This document shows, piece by piece, positions 51,346 to 64,000 of a DNA stretch of 64,000 nt. The DNA is from Lunularia cruciata (lineage: Eukaryota; Streptophyta; Marchantiopsida; Lunulariales; Lunulariaceae). A program made the position numbers and the translations under genes. Position 1 is the first letter of the stretch. Each line of letters begins with the position of its first letter. Location: contig OX419761.1 in assembly GCA_948567375.1 (NCBI GenBank), forward strand, positions 40,462,243 through 40,526,242, written 5' to 3'. The notes beneath the pieces were generated by a model, which was not told where the DNA came from, did not search any database, and saw only the letters and a program-made list of their open reading frames with translations.

Positions 51346-51654
51346 GTTTATGTACATTTTTTTTATGTATTATTTTTTTGCATATAGACATATAGTCACG
51401 AGTGACGATAATCCAAGCCACTGCCGGTAAAAGATCAATTTTGCTTGAACTTTCATGTGTATTGGCTATGATATTGTCAAACTTAGTAGACTATATTACA
51501 ATTAGATTTCTTTAATCTTACTTACCTTGAAGAGTTTAAGAGTTGATTGTTGCCTACTACTAGGGTATGGAAATGTTTGTGGGAATGGATACCGGATGGA
51601 GACCATGGGCAAAGCTATGCTTGGAGACAAAGACAATGGATGAAACTACTTAAA
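51346..51654. other. short spacer between LINE copies
   Basis: AT-rich, with T-runs at 51358-51377. No gene seen. Confidence 0.5.
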
Positions 51655-52042
51655 AGAGAGAAAAAGGTGACCACATAAAACACATGAAGGATGGAAAGAC
51701 CCCATCAAGCCATACAAGGGAGAGACAAAAAGAGGTAAAATGGGGCAATAGTATCAATATGAGAAATCATACCTAAAATATTTGAGCTATGCAAGGTGTA
51801 AGGTGTAAAAACTTTTGGAGCATCCAAAGAAGCATCACATAGTATGATTGCTCTCCTTTGGATTGCACCAACCAATGTTCTCTATAGAGCAATGGACACA
51901 CATTGTCTAAAACATGCTACAAAGTATGGTAGTGAGAGTGGTACCTCTTGATGTCTAATGCGATAAGCTCTTGTGCACTTTGTGACAAATGTGTCAAATG
52001 TCGTGTCCATTGCTCCATATAACTCCAATGCTAGAGGAACAA
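51655..52042 (-). mobile_element. REL-type LINE copy 3, 3' portion
   Basis: Minus-strand LINE 3' end: a GGTGACCACATAAA tail corresponding to GGCGACCGCGTAGG of copy 1, then the C-terminal protein segment (VPLALELYGAMDTTFDTFVT). It stops abruptly at GAGGAACAA, where Ty3 element E1 begins, and continues at 61498. Confidence 0.88.
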
Positions 52043-53371
52043 TGTAAAAGACCAAATCCGAGGAGAGAATAGGAGAATGGAAACTCACATTGGAACACTT
52101 GAACAAGGGAAAACTCCAAATGCCTAGCATGAGCTTTGGCTTTGGTATTTATAGGTAGCATACAAGGCCCTTGAGAAGCTTCTCAAGAAGCTTCCTTGAG
52201 CCACTTTCTTAGAGTGCAAGCCAAGTTAACTAGGAAGCTTCTCAAGAAGCTTCCTTCTAGAAGCCGCCTACTTTGCGTGCAAGCTAAGCTAGTTAGAAGC
52301 TTCTAGAAGCTTCCTTCTAGAAGCTACCTGCTTGGAGTGCAATTTAACTAGTCGGGAAGCTTCCCAAGAAGCTTCCTAGATGCTTTTGGAATATTCTAGG
52401 CTAATTTGGCTTATTCTCTACTTCGTTAGCCTTACTAACTATATCGCTAAACTCCATACTGTTACTTATTCCCCCACTGCTAGTTGGTGACGTCCTCCTT
52501 GCCATTGAAGCTTCAAACTCCTAGATGGCCATTTTTGCATTTTGGAGGTGAGAAAGAGGTTCCCATGTGGCATCATGAAGGGGGTACCCTTTCCAAAGGA
52601 CCTTGTACTCCGTATGGTGGCGGCGTCCTTGTTGGATGTGGCGACGTGCAAGGATACAATCAACTTCATACTCCTCATGATCATTGATAGGGATAGGGGG
52701 AGGAGGAGGTTAGACTTGAGAGGAGAAAGAAGAGGGGTTAGGAACAAAGGGTTTCAACTTGGAAACATGAAAGACAGGATGGATGCGCATATGATAAGGC
52801 AAGGCAAGTCGATCAGCAACAAGAGAGACAATTTGGGTGACATCAAAAGGTCCTATCTAATTAGGGGCAAGTTTACAAACTTGGGTATCAAGTGGGAGGG
52901 TTAGATTACTAGAGGATAATATAACTTTATCATCAACTTCAAAGGTGAGATCATGACGATGATGGTCTGCATATTGTTTTTGACAATTCTAAGCAACAAG
53001 GAGGTGAGATTTGGCTTGTTGGAGAGATTCGAAGATGGTGGTCAAGAAGGTTGAAGTATGGAGGACTTGAGACGGAGGAGGAACAAGAAGAGAATCAGGG
53101 ACAAGCGGATCTTGGCCAAAATTGAGAAAGAAAGAAGAGAATCCGGTGCTTGCTTGTTTAGAATTATTGTATTCAAACTTTGCAGCTGCAAGACAATGAT
53201 CCTAATTGGTATGGTGAATGTTGACAAAGGCACAAAGCATATCTTCCAAGGTGTGATTTGCACGTTCAGTTTGTCCATCAGTTTGAGGATGATAGGTTGT
53301 GGACATAGCAAGCTTGGTGCCAAGTAGCTAGAAGAATGCTTGCCAAAACTTTCCGGTGAAGCAAGGATCAT

Positions 53372-56300
53372 TGTAAAAGACCAAAACCGAGGAGAGAAAT
53401 AGGAGAATGGAAACTCACATTGGGACACTTGAATGAGGGAAAACTCCAAATGCCTAGCATGAGCTTTGGCCTTGGTATTTATAGGTAGCATACAAGACCC
53501 TTGAAGCTTCTCAAGAAGCTTCCTTGAGCCGCTTTCTTGGAATGCAAGCCAAGTTAACTAGGAAGCTTCTCAAGAAGCTTCCTTCTAGAAGCCGCCTACT
53601 TTGCGTGCAAGCTAAGCTAGTTAGAAGCTTCCTTCTAGAAGCTACCTGCTTAGGGCACAAGTTAACTAGTTGAGAAGCTTCCCAAGAAGCTTCTTAGATG
53701 CTTCTAGAATATTCTAGGCTATGTTGTCTTATTATCTACTTCATAAGCTCAACTAACTTTGTCGCTAAACTCCATATTGTTACATATTCCCCCGCCGCTA
53801 GTTGGTGATGTCCTCGTCGCTAGTGAAGCTTCGAATTCCTTGATGGCCGTTTGTGCATTTTGGAGGTGGGAAAGAGGTTCCCATGTGGTATCATGAAGGG
53901 GATACCCTTTCCAAAGGACCTTGTACTCCGTATATTGGCGACGGCCTTGTTGAATATGGAGACGTGCAAGGATACGATCAACTTTGTACTCCTCATGATC
54001 ATTGATAGGGACACGAAGAGGGGGAGGTTGGACTTGAGAGGAAAAGGAAGAGGGGTTAGGAACAAAGGGTTTCAACTTGGAAACATGAAAGACAGGATGG
54101 ATACGCATGTGACAAGGCAAGGCAAGTTGATAAGCAACAGGAGAGACAATGTGGGTGATATCAAAGGGTCTTATCCAATTAGGAGCAAGTTTACAAACTT
54201 GGGTATCAAGTGGGAGAGGGAGGTTACTAGCGGATAGCATGACTTTATTACCAACTGCAAAGGCGAGATCACGATGATGGTGGTTTGCATATTGTTTTTG
54301 GTGATTTTGAGCAACAAAGAGGTGAGACTTGGCTTGTTGGAGAGATTGGGATATAGTGGTCAAGAATGTGGAAGTATGAGGAACCTGAGAGGGAGGGGGA
54401 GCAAGAAGAGAATCTAGAACAAGCGGATCTTGGCCAAAATTGAGAAAGAAGGGAGAAAATCCGGTGCTTGCCTGTTTGGAATTGTTGTAGGAAAATTCTG
54501 TAGCTGCAAGACATTCATCCCAGTTGGTATGGTGGACATTGACAAAGGCCCGTAACATATCCTCCAATGTACGATTTGCGATCCGGTTTGTCCATCAGTT
54601 TGAGGATGATAGGCCGTGGACAAAGCAAGCTTGGTGCCGAGTATCTGGAAGAGTGCTTGCCAAAACTTCCCAATAAATCAAGGATCACGGTCGGAGATGA
54701 GTACACGTGGCATCCGATGATGCTTGAAGACATTGTCAAAGTAGATTTGCGCTAAGGTTGGAGCATCCACGGTATAATAGGTTGGTGCCAAGTGGATTTG
54801 CTTACTAAGCTTATCCACAAACACAATTATTGCGGTGTGTCCTTGTTGTGTCTTTGGCAAGGATGTGATGAGATCCAAGCTCACATGCTCCTAACAAGCG
54901 GATGGAATGGCAAGTGGTTGAAGGAGTCCACTCGGTTTCTGGTTGCTGGCCTTGTTATGTTGGCAACTCTCACATGATCGGACAAAGTCTTGAACATCTC
55001 GTGTCATGTTGGGCCACCACTATTGGCGTTGGAGGGTGCCCAAGGTCTTGTCCACTCCCATGTGACCAGCGATTGGTAAATCATGGGCTTCTTGAAGGTG
55101 CACAAGTCGAAGATCACCTTTGGTTGGAACATAGATCTGGTCTGCATGGAATAAAAGGCTTTCCTTGAAGGAGAAGGTGTTGTACTCCTTGTCGCATGTT
55201 GTTAGACGACCGTGTACCATTTGGAAGAAGGGATCTCATTGTAGAGCTGATTGAAACTCATTATGAACCTTAGGGTCAATGGACACCGTTGTAATTGCTA
55301 CCGTGATGAGAAGAAGAGCCTTCAAATCAGGTCGTCGTGATAGAGCATCAGGGATGACATGGAACCGACCTGGTTTGTACTCAAGTTTGATGTCAAACAA
55401 TTGGAGTTGCTCTTCCCATCGATGATGCCAACTCTTCATGTGCTCCAAGTGTAAGGTCTACAACAATGGCTTGTGATCAGTTCGCATGATCACTTGTTTC
55501 CCCAAGAGATAATGCCTCCATACCTTGGTAGCATATACCATTGCAAGTTGTTCCCGATCTCAAGCAAAGTAATTTATTTCAGCTGTATTTAGTCGGCGAG
55601 ACACAAAGGCAATAGGATGTAGTCCATCTAGAAATTCTTGTTGCAACACAGCTCCAATTGCAAAGTTAGAAGCATCAAAATCAACCACACAAGGTAGTTG
55701 AGGATCATATGGTTGAAGAATGGGTCTTGAAGACACCATATGCTTTAATTTTTGGAATGCTTCTTCATGCTTAGTGGTCCACAGGAAGCTCGAGTTCTTT
55801 CCCAAGAGATCAGTCAATGGTGCAGCCACGTGAGCATAATAGTGGATGAACCGTCGGTAAAAACTGGCCAATCCATTGAATGCTCATACTTCTATAGCAT
55901 CCTTTGGGGTAGGCCAATCAGTAATGGCCTTGATCTTCTCTTCTTCCATCTTGATCCCCTCTGATGAGATCTTATGACCCAAGAAGGTGAAGTTCTAGAT
56001 CAAATTCTACAATTTGCATGATGATGTTCTGAAATTGTGTGATGTAGCTTCTCACTAAGCCAATCTGCTTCAACTCCGCCAATTTATCTCGTGCGGCTTA
56101 GGTGGCATTTATAGTTTGAAATCAACCAAGTATTGCATCCTTGAATTCTACCCATGTCAAAATTGGTGTAACAATTTGTCGTTCAACTCTTTCTACTCGG
56201 AATTGCCACCAAAGTTTTGCCACGCCATCTAATTGGCTAGAAGCCAAGAGAATTTGTTTCCGCTCGTCTTGAAGGTTGGTGGCTTCAAAGTAACGTTTGC

Positions 56301-57066
56301 AATCAAACACAAAATTCTCTACTGTGCCTGGAAGATTCTTGCCTTCAAACACCTTGGGTTTCGGAAATTGAATGCAATCTTCTCTATCTCGAACTGGCGC
56401 TCTATCTATCTGTTCTCGTTGTTGCTGGTCTCGTTCATCCAACAATCAAGTAAGATGCTCAATTTGTTGTTGCATTGCAAGGATAACATCCGGTATTGCC
56501 GCCATTGCTACTACTCTAGTCTACTACTCTCAATTTATCTAATTGACTAACACATAAATACAACACGTCCACCGTTCTCCATAAGTTACAACTAGAAGTA
56601 TCAAGGGTTCCTCTAACATGGTGATCATATGTAGAAAATCCTGCCCAAAGCGCAAGGTGATGAATTGTGTGAAACGATGCTTTGGTAATATCTGGACATG
56701 AAAGTCCCAATGGTTTGGCGGAAGTGGATTTGGTGGTCTATAAATTCCATCCATCCCATTCCTGCTCTGATACCAATGTAAAAGACCAAAACCAAGGAGA
56801 GAAATAGGAGAATGGAAACTCATATTGGGACACTTGAATGAGGGAAAACTTCGAATGCCTAGCATGAGTTTTGGCCTTGGTATTTATAGGTAGCATACAA
56901 GACCCTTGAAGCTTCTCAAGAAGCTTCCTTGAGCCGCTTTCTTGGAGTGCAAGCCAAGTTAACTAGGAAGCTTCCCAAGAAGCTTCTAGAATATTCTAGG
57001 CTATTTTGTCTTATTATCTACTTCATAAGCTCAACTAACTTTGTCGCTAAACTCCATATTGTTACA
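53372..57066 (-). mobile_element. Ty3 chromovirus fossil E2, inserted in E1
   Basis: Same family as E1. LTRs are 53372-53784 and 56777-57066, and the target duplication ATCAT is perfect (53367-53371 and 57067-57071), lying in the integrase region of E1. Between them are gag, part of RT with RNase H, integrase, and a chromodomain (YKVDRILARLHIQQG, YTEYKVLWKGYPLHDTTWEP) in a 272-codon open stretch (53749-54567). GGTATCAGAGCAGG beside the right LTR is the initiator-Met primer site. The element is incomplete and broken. Its LTRs agree to within a few percent where they overlap, so it is the youngest of the three Ty3 copies. Confidence 0.92.
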
Positions 57067-57606
57067 ATCATGGTCGGAGATGAGTACACGTGGCATCCCA
57101 TGATGTTTGAAGACATTATCAAAGTAGAGTTGCGCCAAGGTTGGAGCATCCACAATATCAACAGTTGGTGCTAAATGGATTTGCTTACTAAGCTTATCCA
57201 CAAACACCACAATTTTTGTGTGACCTTGTTGTGTCTTGGGTAAGGAAGTGATGAGATCTAAGCTCATATGTTCCCAACGAGTAGTTGGAATGGGAAGAGG
57301 CTGAAGGAGTCCACTCGGCTTTTGGTTACTAGCCTTGTTACGTTGACAACTCTCACACGATCGGACAAAGTCCCAAACATCTTGTGTCATGTTGGGCCAC
57401 CACCATTGGTGTTGGAGGGTGCCCAAGGTCTTGTCCACTCCCATGTAACCAGCTATTGGTAAATCATGGACTTCTTGAAGGCACAAAAGTCAAAGATCAC
57501 CTTTAGTTGGAACATAGATCCAGTCCGCATGGAATAGAAGGCCTTCCCTGAAGGAGAAGGTGTTGTACTCCTTGTTGTATGCTGCCAGATGACCATGTAC
57601 TATTTG

Positions 57607-57768
57607 TATTCGACAAATACAAAAACAGATAAATGTATGGGCTCCAATTTTATTAAAAAAATAAATTTGATTGTGAGCCTTATATTGATGAACAAACCAG
57701 ATTTATTTCTCAAGCTGCTTGGTTTTCAAGATCTATAGATTGTCAAAATTTAACAAGAAAAAAAGCAG
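57607..57768. other. foreign insert of about 160 bp within E1
   Basis: Compared with the matching parts of E2 and E3, E1 has extra AT-rich sequence here, unlike anything else in the window. One frame reads [20 protein letters not shown] and on to LTRKKAG without a stop for about 36 codons. Origin unknown; an organellar or other gene scrap is possible. CAAATA/TATTTG words sit at its left edge. Confidence 0.5.
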
Positions 57769-60700
57769 GAAGAAGGGATCTTGTTGTAGAGCTGATTGAA
57801 ACTCGTTATGGACCTTGGGGTCAATTGACACTTTTGTAATTGCCGCTGTGATAAGAGGAAGAGCCTTCAAATCAGGTCTTTGTGATAGAGCATCAAGTAT
57901 GACATGGAACCGACCTGGTTTGTACTCAAGTTTGATGTCAAAAAATTGGAGTTGCTCTTTCTATCAATGATGTCAACTCTTCATGTGCTCCAAGTGTAGG
58001 GTCTGCAACAATAGCTTGTGATCAATTTGCATGATCACTTGTTTCCCCAAGAGATAATGCTTCCATACCTTGGTGGCATATACCATTGCAAGTTGTTCTT
58101 GATCTCGAGCAAAGTAATTTGTTTCAGCTGTATTTAGTCAGCAAGACACAAAGGCAATGAGATGTAGTCCATATGGGAATTCATGTTGCAACACAACTCC
58201 AATTGCAAAGTTAGAAGCATCAAAATCAACCACACAAGGTAGTTGAGGTTCATATGGTTGAAGAATGGGTCTTGAAGACACCATATGCTTTAACTTCTGG
58301 AATGCTTCTTCATGCTTGGTGGTTCACTGGAAGCTCAAGTTCTTTCCTAAGAGGTCAGTCAATGGTGCAGCCACATGAACATAATAGTGAATGAACCGTC
58401 GGTAAAAGCTGGCCAATCCATTGAATGCCCGTACTTCTGTAGCATCCTTTGGGGTAGGCCAATCAATAATGGCCTTGATCTTCTCTTCTTCCATCTTGAT
58501 CTCCTCTGATGAGATCTTATGCCCCAAGAAGGTAACCTGCTTTTGCCAAAAGGCACACTTTGACTTCTTGCAGTAAAATTTCCATTGTCGTAGTCGTCTT
58601 AGGACTTCTCACACATGATTCACGTGTTCTACCTCTATCTTGCTATAGATTAAGATATCATCCAAGATCACCACCATGGACCGATCCAGTAGTCCATCCA
58701 ACACCCAATGCATATGACCATGAAGACTATTGGAGCATTAGTGAGTCTGAAAGGTAGAACTCTCCACTCAAAATGCCCATACCTTGTGCGAAAGGCAATC
58801 TTTTGAACATCTTCTCTATCAATAGGAATTTGCCAATAGCCGCTACAAAGATCCAACTTGGAAAAGAAGCGTGCTCCACTTAGTTGATCAAGCAAGTGAT
58901 TGATCCAAGGCAAGAGATATGCATTCTTCACGGTTTGCTTATTGAGCTCACGATAATCAATACAAAAATGAAGTCCTCTATTCTTCTTTGGAAAAAATAG
59001 TACCGGTGCTTCCCAAGAAGAGATACTAGGTTGTATGAAGTCCTTCTCCAACAACTCTATAAGTGTTGTTTGCAACTCCTCCAACTCCTTTGGTGAGAGC
59101 CGATGGATCTGTCTACTCACTAGAGTACTCCCTGGCAATAACTTGATCTTGAAGAACATACCTCGATCAAAGGGTAATCCCTTTGGCAGATCATCCAAAA
59201 ACACATCCGCAAACTCCTTAACTATCCGATCAACCATTGCTTGATGAGGCTCTTGGCCCTTTGTACATTGTTCTTGTGCAATCAGCTTGATCCACACCGC
59301 GAATACAAACTTATCTTCCTCCAAAGCTTGCTCTATGGCTGCTTTACTAACAAACTTCACTTCTAGGGATTCATCTCCTTTCCAAGCTTGCTCCTTGGTT
59401 GCCTTCTTGGCAAACTTCCCATCTTGGGACTCATCTCCTTTCTAGGTTTGCTCTATGGCTACCTTCTCGACAAACTTCCCATCTTGGGACTGACTATTCT
59501 TAGGTGTCTTACTCAAAGGTGCTAGACAACCTAATCAAAAATTCCTACCTTGGTGTTGTACTTGAATTTGGCGTTGGGTCCAATCAAATTGAACCTTATG
59601 ATGCTCAAGCCAAGGTAGACCCAGAATGATAGCATAGTGTAGAGGTGCCACTATAAATCTCATACACTCCAAATACTCCTTCCCAATCTTAAAGGTAACA
59701 GGATGCGAGGTGCGGAATGCAAAACCCTTTCTACCATCCACCATCATCAAACTAATTCCAATCATTGGCTTGATAGGAATACCCAATTTCTTTGCTACTT
59801 GCATAGACATAAAATTCTTTGAACTTCTAGAATCAACCAAAATCCTACAACCCCAATGAAATATCGTAGCTTGCAAGTGAAGCAAACTTGCATGGGTTGA
59901 GCCTTCAATCCCATTGGAACTAATCAAGCTCCCAATAGGTGGCTCAAAATCTCCTACTGGGATTCCTTATTTCCTTGATCATTCCGCTCCACAACCTCCA
60001 CCTAAGCAACTTATTGAGGTCGTCCATTCTTGAGTGGACATTCGGCAATGCAATGCCCCAATTGGTGACAATAAAAACAACCACCATTTTGTTGCAATTT
60101 CTCTCTATCTACCATGCTAAGTGGTCTTTGTTGAATGGCATCATTCTTTATTGTTGCCGGCTCCTCCACCCGTGTGTAGTGTATTGGTAGGCTCTGTGGA
60201 GGTCGAGGTCAAGACCAAGTTGTTGCCACCAATGAATCAGAAATGTTTGGCCGACCGCATGGCTTCCTCCAAGTGTTGTGGCTCTCGCATGGTTACCTCT
60301 AATTTGGTTCTTGCCTTCAAGCCCCTCAAAAATCAATCCATAGCTTCACCTTCCAATATATCTAGAATTTGCATGATGGTGTTTTAGAATTGCATGATGT
60401 AGCTTCTTACAGAGCCAATCTGTTTCAACTCTGCCAACTTATCCCGTGCAGCTCGTGTGGCATTTATAGCTTGGAATCAACTAATAATTGCACTCTTGAA
60501 TTCTGCCCATGTCAAGATTGGGGCAACAATTTGTCATTTAGCTCGCTCCTCTCTAAATCTCCAACATAGCTTTGCTACTCCATCCAATTGGCTAGAAGCC
60601 AAGAGAATTTGTTTTTGCTCATCTTGTAGATTGGTAGCTTCAAAATAGCATTCACAATCAAACACAAAATTCTCCACTGCATCCAAAAGATTCTTGCCTT

Positions 60701-61497
60701 CAAATATCTTGGGTTTAGGGAATCTGATCCAATCTTCTCCTTCTCAAATTGGTACTCTCTCCATTTGCTCTTGTCGTCAAACATCTTGTTCATCTAACAA
60801 TCAAGGAAGGTGCTCAATTTTTTGTTGCATACCAAGGATAACATTGGGTATTGCTGCCATGATTGCTACTCTATCACACCACTCCCAATCTATCTAATTT
60901 ACTAACACATAGAAATAGCACGTCCACCATTCTCCATAAGTTACAACCGGAAGCACCAAGGGTTCCTCAGATATGGTGATCATATGCAGAAAATCTTGTC
61001 CAAAGTGCGAGATGATGAATTATGTGAAACCATGCTTGGGTAGTATTTGGACACGATAATCCCAATGGTTTGGTGGAAGTGGATTTGGTGGTCCATAAAT
61101 TCCATCCATCCCATTCCTACTCTGATACCAATGTAAAAGATTGAATCCAAGGAGAGAAATAGGAGAATGGAAACTCACATTGGGACACTTGAATGAGAAA
61201 AAACTATGAATGCCTAGCGTTAGCTTTGGGTTTGGTATTTTTAGGTAGCATACAAGGCCCTTGAGAAGCTTCTCAAGAAGTTTCCTTCTAGAAGCTGTCT
61301 ACTTGGCATGCAAGCTAAGCTAGTTAAAAGCTTCTAGAAGCTTCCTTCTAGCATCTACTTGCTTGGAGCACAAGTTAACTAGTCAGAAAGCTTCCTAAGA
61401 AGCTTCCTAGATGCTTTTGGAATATTCTAGGCTAATTTGGCTTATTCTCTACTTTGTTAGCCTTACTAAATCTGTCGCTAAACTCTATATTGTTACA

Positions 61498-64000
61498 GAC
61501 AAAGAGGTGACTTCCCTACATACCCCTATACTTGGAGATCTTGCGTGTTGTTGCTCTGCTTGCCGTCCATCCAAGAGGATGAGTAATCACACCCTCCAAA
61601 ACTATATCATGCATAAGATCTATAACTACAACATCCGCTACTGTCACCTAATCATCTTGCACCAAGTATAAGTTTGCTCTGACACGTGTTGTTGAAAAGT
61701 ATACAAATGCTCTTTCCAAGCAAGATATCCACTCTCTTGTGCCATAGAAAACACTACATCCTTGATGGTATCATGGATATTTATCATGTGTCATATGGAC
61801 TACTATTGTATCTAATGTAGAATCGCACTCACAAGTGAGTAACAAAGATGTAGACAAGTGGACTAAACCTAGGCAAAATCTCATCATTATAGAGGAGGTG
61901 GTTAGTGCAAGTCAGAATGACCTAATGTATGAGTGAGCTAGGATCCAAAAGCCTATACCCTTGCCAAAGTAGGAGCAAAGATGTGCTCTAGTGGCCCAAG
62001 GAATGGAGGAGTCAACTAAGAGAGAATGTAGCATATGTTGATATTATCGCTCCATCAAGGAAGATTGCAAACCTCTAGTCCAATCTAATGATAGTGAAGC
62101 AAAGGATCAAAGGTCCTTCCATGCACGTGGAGATAGACCATCTCTTGTCTTCCACAAGGAGCCACAAGGACCATCTCTTGTCTGCAATAATACTTGAAGA
62201 GAAAAGGATCACTCCCTCCATCTTGGTCACATATGTCTCCAAAATTGGCCTATTGACACCCACAAATTGGGAGGAAAGTATGTGTAGAGAGAGAAAAACT
62301 ACCCAAAATGCTATAAGTGCCACCTCCTCCATGGATAATAGGCCTACTCCTCTACACAAGATTGGTAGAGCTATCTATCTATGTGCTAAATCCTCCCATG
62401 ACACATTCAATTGTCCCTAGTCTGATGATATCACCAAAGACTCCCATAATCCTTGTATCAAAAGCTCTCAGACATGATACAAAAGTCAAGGAAAGGAGAA
62501 TAGTGCAGAGAAGATACATTGGGCAATAGACAAAACTAGAGGAGAGTATATCATTGCCACCTATGGATCTCCTAGTAGAGGAATACCATCCACATGAAGA
62601 ATATCCTTTGCAAAGGCAACTTCTAAGAAGCATGTGAGGAATTACTAAGATCCTATTGGCACTCCAAGAATACATAGTCCATTTGTAGATGTGACAAACC
62701 TCTTTGGAAGCTCAAGGTGGGAAGGAATACCTAAAAGGGACCATGCTCTACACTTTGACACCTTGACTCTCAAGCCTACAAGATGTAGCATGGTAGTCAA
62801 TTGATCAAAGGCCTACCTAGTTTGATTTATGGGGCCCACAATGTGTGCATTCTTTGCCAAGGAGGGAAATACACAACCTAGCATAGCCAAAGTAGTAGAT
62901 AATAGAGCTCTAAAGAGAGCCATGGCAAACAAAGGTCCCCCTAAAGGATTTCCCTATTGTGTACTAATAAATGACTCCAAGGTGATGACTCCTTCTTGTG
63001 ACCACCCATGTTGGTAAAAAAGGGAAGCAAGAGAGCCATAGAACAATTGTACAAAAGGAATGAGACTCACCAAGGATCCATTGGCCTCCCTAAGCTCCCT
63101 AAAGATGGATGCCCAAGACATATTATTAAAAGTGTTCTCAACATCCACTTATAGGACAATCCACTTTGGATGGATATCTAGGAGCGTTGTGATGCTTAGA
63201 GATATAGCCTCACAATCTCCAAGTGTAGCTACTCCAAATAAGTATGGACTGAGGTGCTCTTGGAAGTGAGATCAATGCTAAAGGAAAATGGTGCAACTAA
63301 CCAAGTGTAAAAAGATCTCTCCAATAACGATTGGTTTAGTGCACTCTATGTCCTTCTCATTGCAAGAAGTTGACTAGCCCCTAATACCCAACTAATTGAC
63401 ATACAAATATTTCCCCTCACTATTGCTATAGCCACTTGAAATAGCTTGCTTTAGTATCATTTTTCTAAAATTAATCTCTAAGATGTGTATGTACTATCTT
63501 TGACAAACCTTCCAAGAAGCGGTGAGAAGTAGTGCACAATGCTTATATAGAAAGCAATCTATCAAGACATAAAAGCTTCTCTTGCTAATAATCTAAGACC
63601 TCTAATGGTACTCTCTCTCCTATCATAGGATGTAGTGACCATAGGGAAGAGATAGTATCATCAATGAGACTAGCCATAAACAAAGGATGTAGCACTCATA
63701 TTGCTCTATTACAACTCTCCTTCTTGATCCAATGTCCTACACCGTCATAATTGAGTGGACTTTATGGTATCATATGGCAAAACATATCTCCTCAAATGTG
63801 CAGCCCTAACCAACTCCTCCTACAAGGCGATCCAATCCCTTGCTTGAAATTGACAAAATCTAGCAGCCAACTCTCTATTCTTGGCACATCCTCCTCTAGC
63901 ATAACAAAGGCACCATCAAAGTAGTAAGAGGAATAAGAACCATGCTAACTCATCCAAGTGATTATGTGCCAAACAATCAAATGGCTAGAGAGGCAAAGAG
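61498..64000 (-). mobile_element. REL-type LINE copy 3, remaining part, runs off the window
   Basis: Continues LINE copy 3 after the Ty3 stack: endonuclease and knuckle first, then the RT thumb (GGVGLLSMEEVALIAF) and the RT core with FNNMSWASIFRELREANGSL (motif A end), then the region between finger and RT. Frames are heavily broken. The N-terminal finger and 5' end lie beyond 64000, so total length and right-hand target duplication cannot be seen. Confidence 0.88.

Larger units (their letters stand above)
52043..61497 (-). mobile_element. Ty3 chromovirus fossil E1, inserted in LINE copy 3
   Basis: Minus-strand Ty3/gypsy element with LTRs at 52043-52466 and 61132-61497, interrupted by E2 (53372-57066). 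Parts outside E2: chromodomain and integrase end (52.47-53.37 kb), integrase (57.07-57.5), RNase H and RT (57.8-59.4), protease (59.5-59.95) and gag (60.0-60.9). The TGGTATCAGAG primer site for initiator Met-tRNA lies against the right LTR; a GGGGGAATAA polypurine tract lies by the left one. The flanks AACAA (52038-52042) and GACAA (61498-61502) are the target duplication within the LINE, with one difference. It is broken, with roughly ten or more breaks, and of middle age. Confidence 0.9.

Noticed and set aside
52484-52904. Plus-strand frames such as MEVRKRFPCG and MCILEVGKRF in the Ty3 elements
   Set aside because: They are antisense shadows of the chromodomain/integrase region and recur at the same place in each copy.
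53749-54567. Open 272-codon chromodomain frame as a domesticated host gene
   Set aside because: It is fully within element E2 between matching LTRs with a perfect target duplication, so it is simply a young element part.

Overview
This window is nuclear DNA of a land plant. It carries spliced genes with short introns (about 80-430 bp), a GEX1 karyogamy gene, a chloroplast-type S-layer-homology/coiled-coil gene, and dense plant-type retroelements (Ty3 chromoviruses with an initiator-Met-tRNA primer site, a Helitron, LINEs). Compact introns beside nested transposons fit a bryophyte or other early-diverging plant, but the species cannot be fixed from sequence alone.

Layout. 1-5.1 kb: AT-rich repeat debris with an unidentified coiled-coil remnant, a lone Ty3 LTR in plus orientation and an old LINE fragment. 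5.16-8.92 kb: a nearly intact single-ORF LINE (minus strand) with a C2H2 finger, reverse transcriptase, a Cys/His knuckle and a restriction-like endonuclease. 9.28-10.34 kb: a complete three-exon gene for a 100-residue twin-CX9C (DUF3128/PANTS/Emi1) protein. 11.75-15.04 kb: a complete five-exon GEX1 gene, convergent with it. 15.9-30.2 kb: an old Helitron (Rep plus Pif1-type helicase) broken up by tandem arrays, a solo LTR with a perfect 5-bp target duplication, and a whole-length but decayed Ty3 chromovirus that itself holds a second solo LTR. 31.9-33.0 kb: a 224-bp tandem array abutting a 57-codon eEF1A fragment held between inverted repeats. 33-39.5 kb: mostly unassigned, with short local duplications. 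39.6-44.5 kb: a complete ten-exon gene (1003 residues) for a chloroplast-targeted SLH/coiled-coil membrane protein. 45.4-49.4 kb: noncoding, with degenerate repeats. 49.4-64 kb: a LINE graveyard in which one LINE copy was split by a Ty3 element, which was in turn split by a second copy of the same Ty3 family.

The host genes do not form a pathway. GEX1 acts in nuclear fusion of gametes, the CX9C protein probably in the mitochondrial intermembrane space, and the SLH protein in the chloroplast. The most interesting observations are: (1) perfect heat-shock-element arrays (GAAnnTTCnnGAA) conserved in the Ty3 LTRs; (2) a REL-type LINE family with at least four copies in a plant; (3) the eEF1A fragment captured between inverted repeats next to a young tandem array; and (4) a datable stack of nested insertions supported by target-site duplications.
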